NCBI GenBank assembly: GCA_002029295.1
Contig: MZGW01000009.1
Location: 1-64,000, forward strand
DNA: 64,000 bases
Direction of reading: 5' to 3'
Origin: Alkalithermobacter paradoxus
GTDB taxonomy: Bacteria > Bacillota > Clostridia > Peptostreptococcales > Peptostreptococcaceae
Shown here: in pieces, positions 63,766 through 64,000 of the stretch
Layout: each line of letters starts with the position of its first letter
How positions within the stretch are numbered: the stretch's first letter is position 1
Made by a program: the position numbers and the translations under genes
Notes under the pieces: model-generated
The model's input: only the letters and a program-made list of their open reading frames with translations
Told to the model about the DNA's origin: nothing
The model's database searches: none

Positions 63766-64000
63766 ATGAATTCTATATCTATTGATATTGAGACATTTAG
63801 TAGTGCCAATCTTCAAAAATGTGGAGTCTACCGTTATGCCGAGAGTGATGATTTTGAAATTCTATTGTTTGGTTATTCGGTTGATGGCGGTGCAGTTCAG
63901 GTGGTTGATCTTGCCTGCGGAGAGAAAATCCCAAAAGAAATAATCAATGCTCTTATGGATAATTCCGTTACCAAATGGGCCTTTAATGCTATGTTTGAGC
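63766..64000 (+). CDS. Phage-type family A DNA polymerase (5' part, runs off the window)
   Basis: The first 78 codons begin MNSISIDIETFSSANLQKCG. DIET is the Exo I motif of the 3'-5' proofreading domain, and YRYAESDDFEILLFGYSVDG is typical of phage and element DNA polymerase I-like enzymes that follow DUF2815. A ribosome-binding site GAAAGGGTG precedes the ATG. The protein is truncated by the window end, so polymerase motifs cannot be checked. Confidence 0.85.
   Translation, partial: MNSISIDIETFSSANLQKCGVYRYAESDDFEILLFGYSVDGGAVQVVDLACGEKIPKEIINALMDNSVTKWAFNAMFE

Overview
The window is AT-rich, low-GC Firmicute DNA. Its conserved gene runs (uvrB-uvrA; uvrC-hprK-ROK kinase; murB-PHP-rapZ-yvcK; whiA-ptsH-dnaE-pfkA-pyk) suggest an anaerobic clostridium. 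A selenocysteine-containing betaine/sarcosine-type reductase together with a trimeric NAD-linked [FeFe]-hydrogenase points to an amino-acid or betaine fermenter, and the layout resembles Peptostreptococcaceae. That placement comes from remembered synteny, not from a search.

Layout. 1-510: the 3' end of a 23S rRNA gene, a 5S rRNA gene and a terminator. 575-6030: uvrB, uvrA and a small membrane protein. 6016-11124: a divergent TetR regulator and a betaine-reductase module (two component-B subunits, one with an in-frame TGA read as selenocysteine, plus a BCCT transporter). 11183-13530: an ECF sigma factor, its membrane partner and a lipoprotein. 13584-17322: uvrC, hprK and a ROK kinase. 17402-17755: an L,D-transpeptidase. 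18133-27023: a hydrogenase region with a 57-residue four-cysteine ORF, the hydCBA structural genes, a TM1266-type regulator, and hydG, hydE and hydF. 27089-34992: two chemoreceptors, a formate/nitrite-family channel and a PAS-GGDEF-EAL protein. 35059-46888: cell-wall, RNA-binding, phosphotransfer, replication and glycolysis genes. 46918-52092: an aldo/keto reductase, an NSS transporter with its tiny partner, a membrane protein and an rlmD/rumA-like methyltransferase.

52093-64000 is accessory DNA that begins right at the 3' end of the rRNA methyltransferase gene, a known integration hot spot. It carries a restriction-modification-like cluster: two plus-strand DNA methyltransferases converge on a methyltransferase fused to an Mrr-type nuclease domain, which is preceded by a double-HTH regulator. 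A divergent ImmA/IrrE-type metallopeptidase with its own HTH follows, then a phage-type early/replication module (sigma-like protein, DUF2800, DUF2815, start of a family A DNA polymerase). The replication module is visibly richer in G+C than the AT-rich R-M genes, so the element looks mosaic. Its right end lies outside the window.

Less ordinary features: HydE carries an extra N-terminal domain resembling DUF3343 (putative Se/S carrier); HydA has Ser where a cubane-ligand Cys is expected; both hydrogenase operons have an intrinsic terminator just before their first gene; a perfect 27-bp inverted repeat shares bases with the hydA terminator; and the three-methyltransferase/Mrr cluster has repeated candidate operators.
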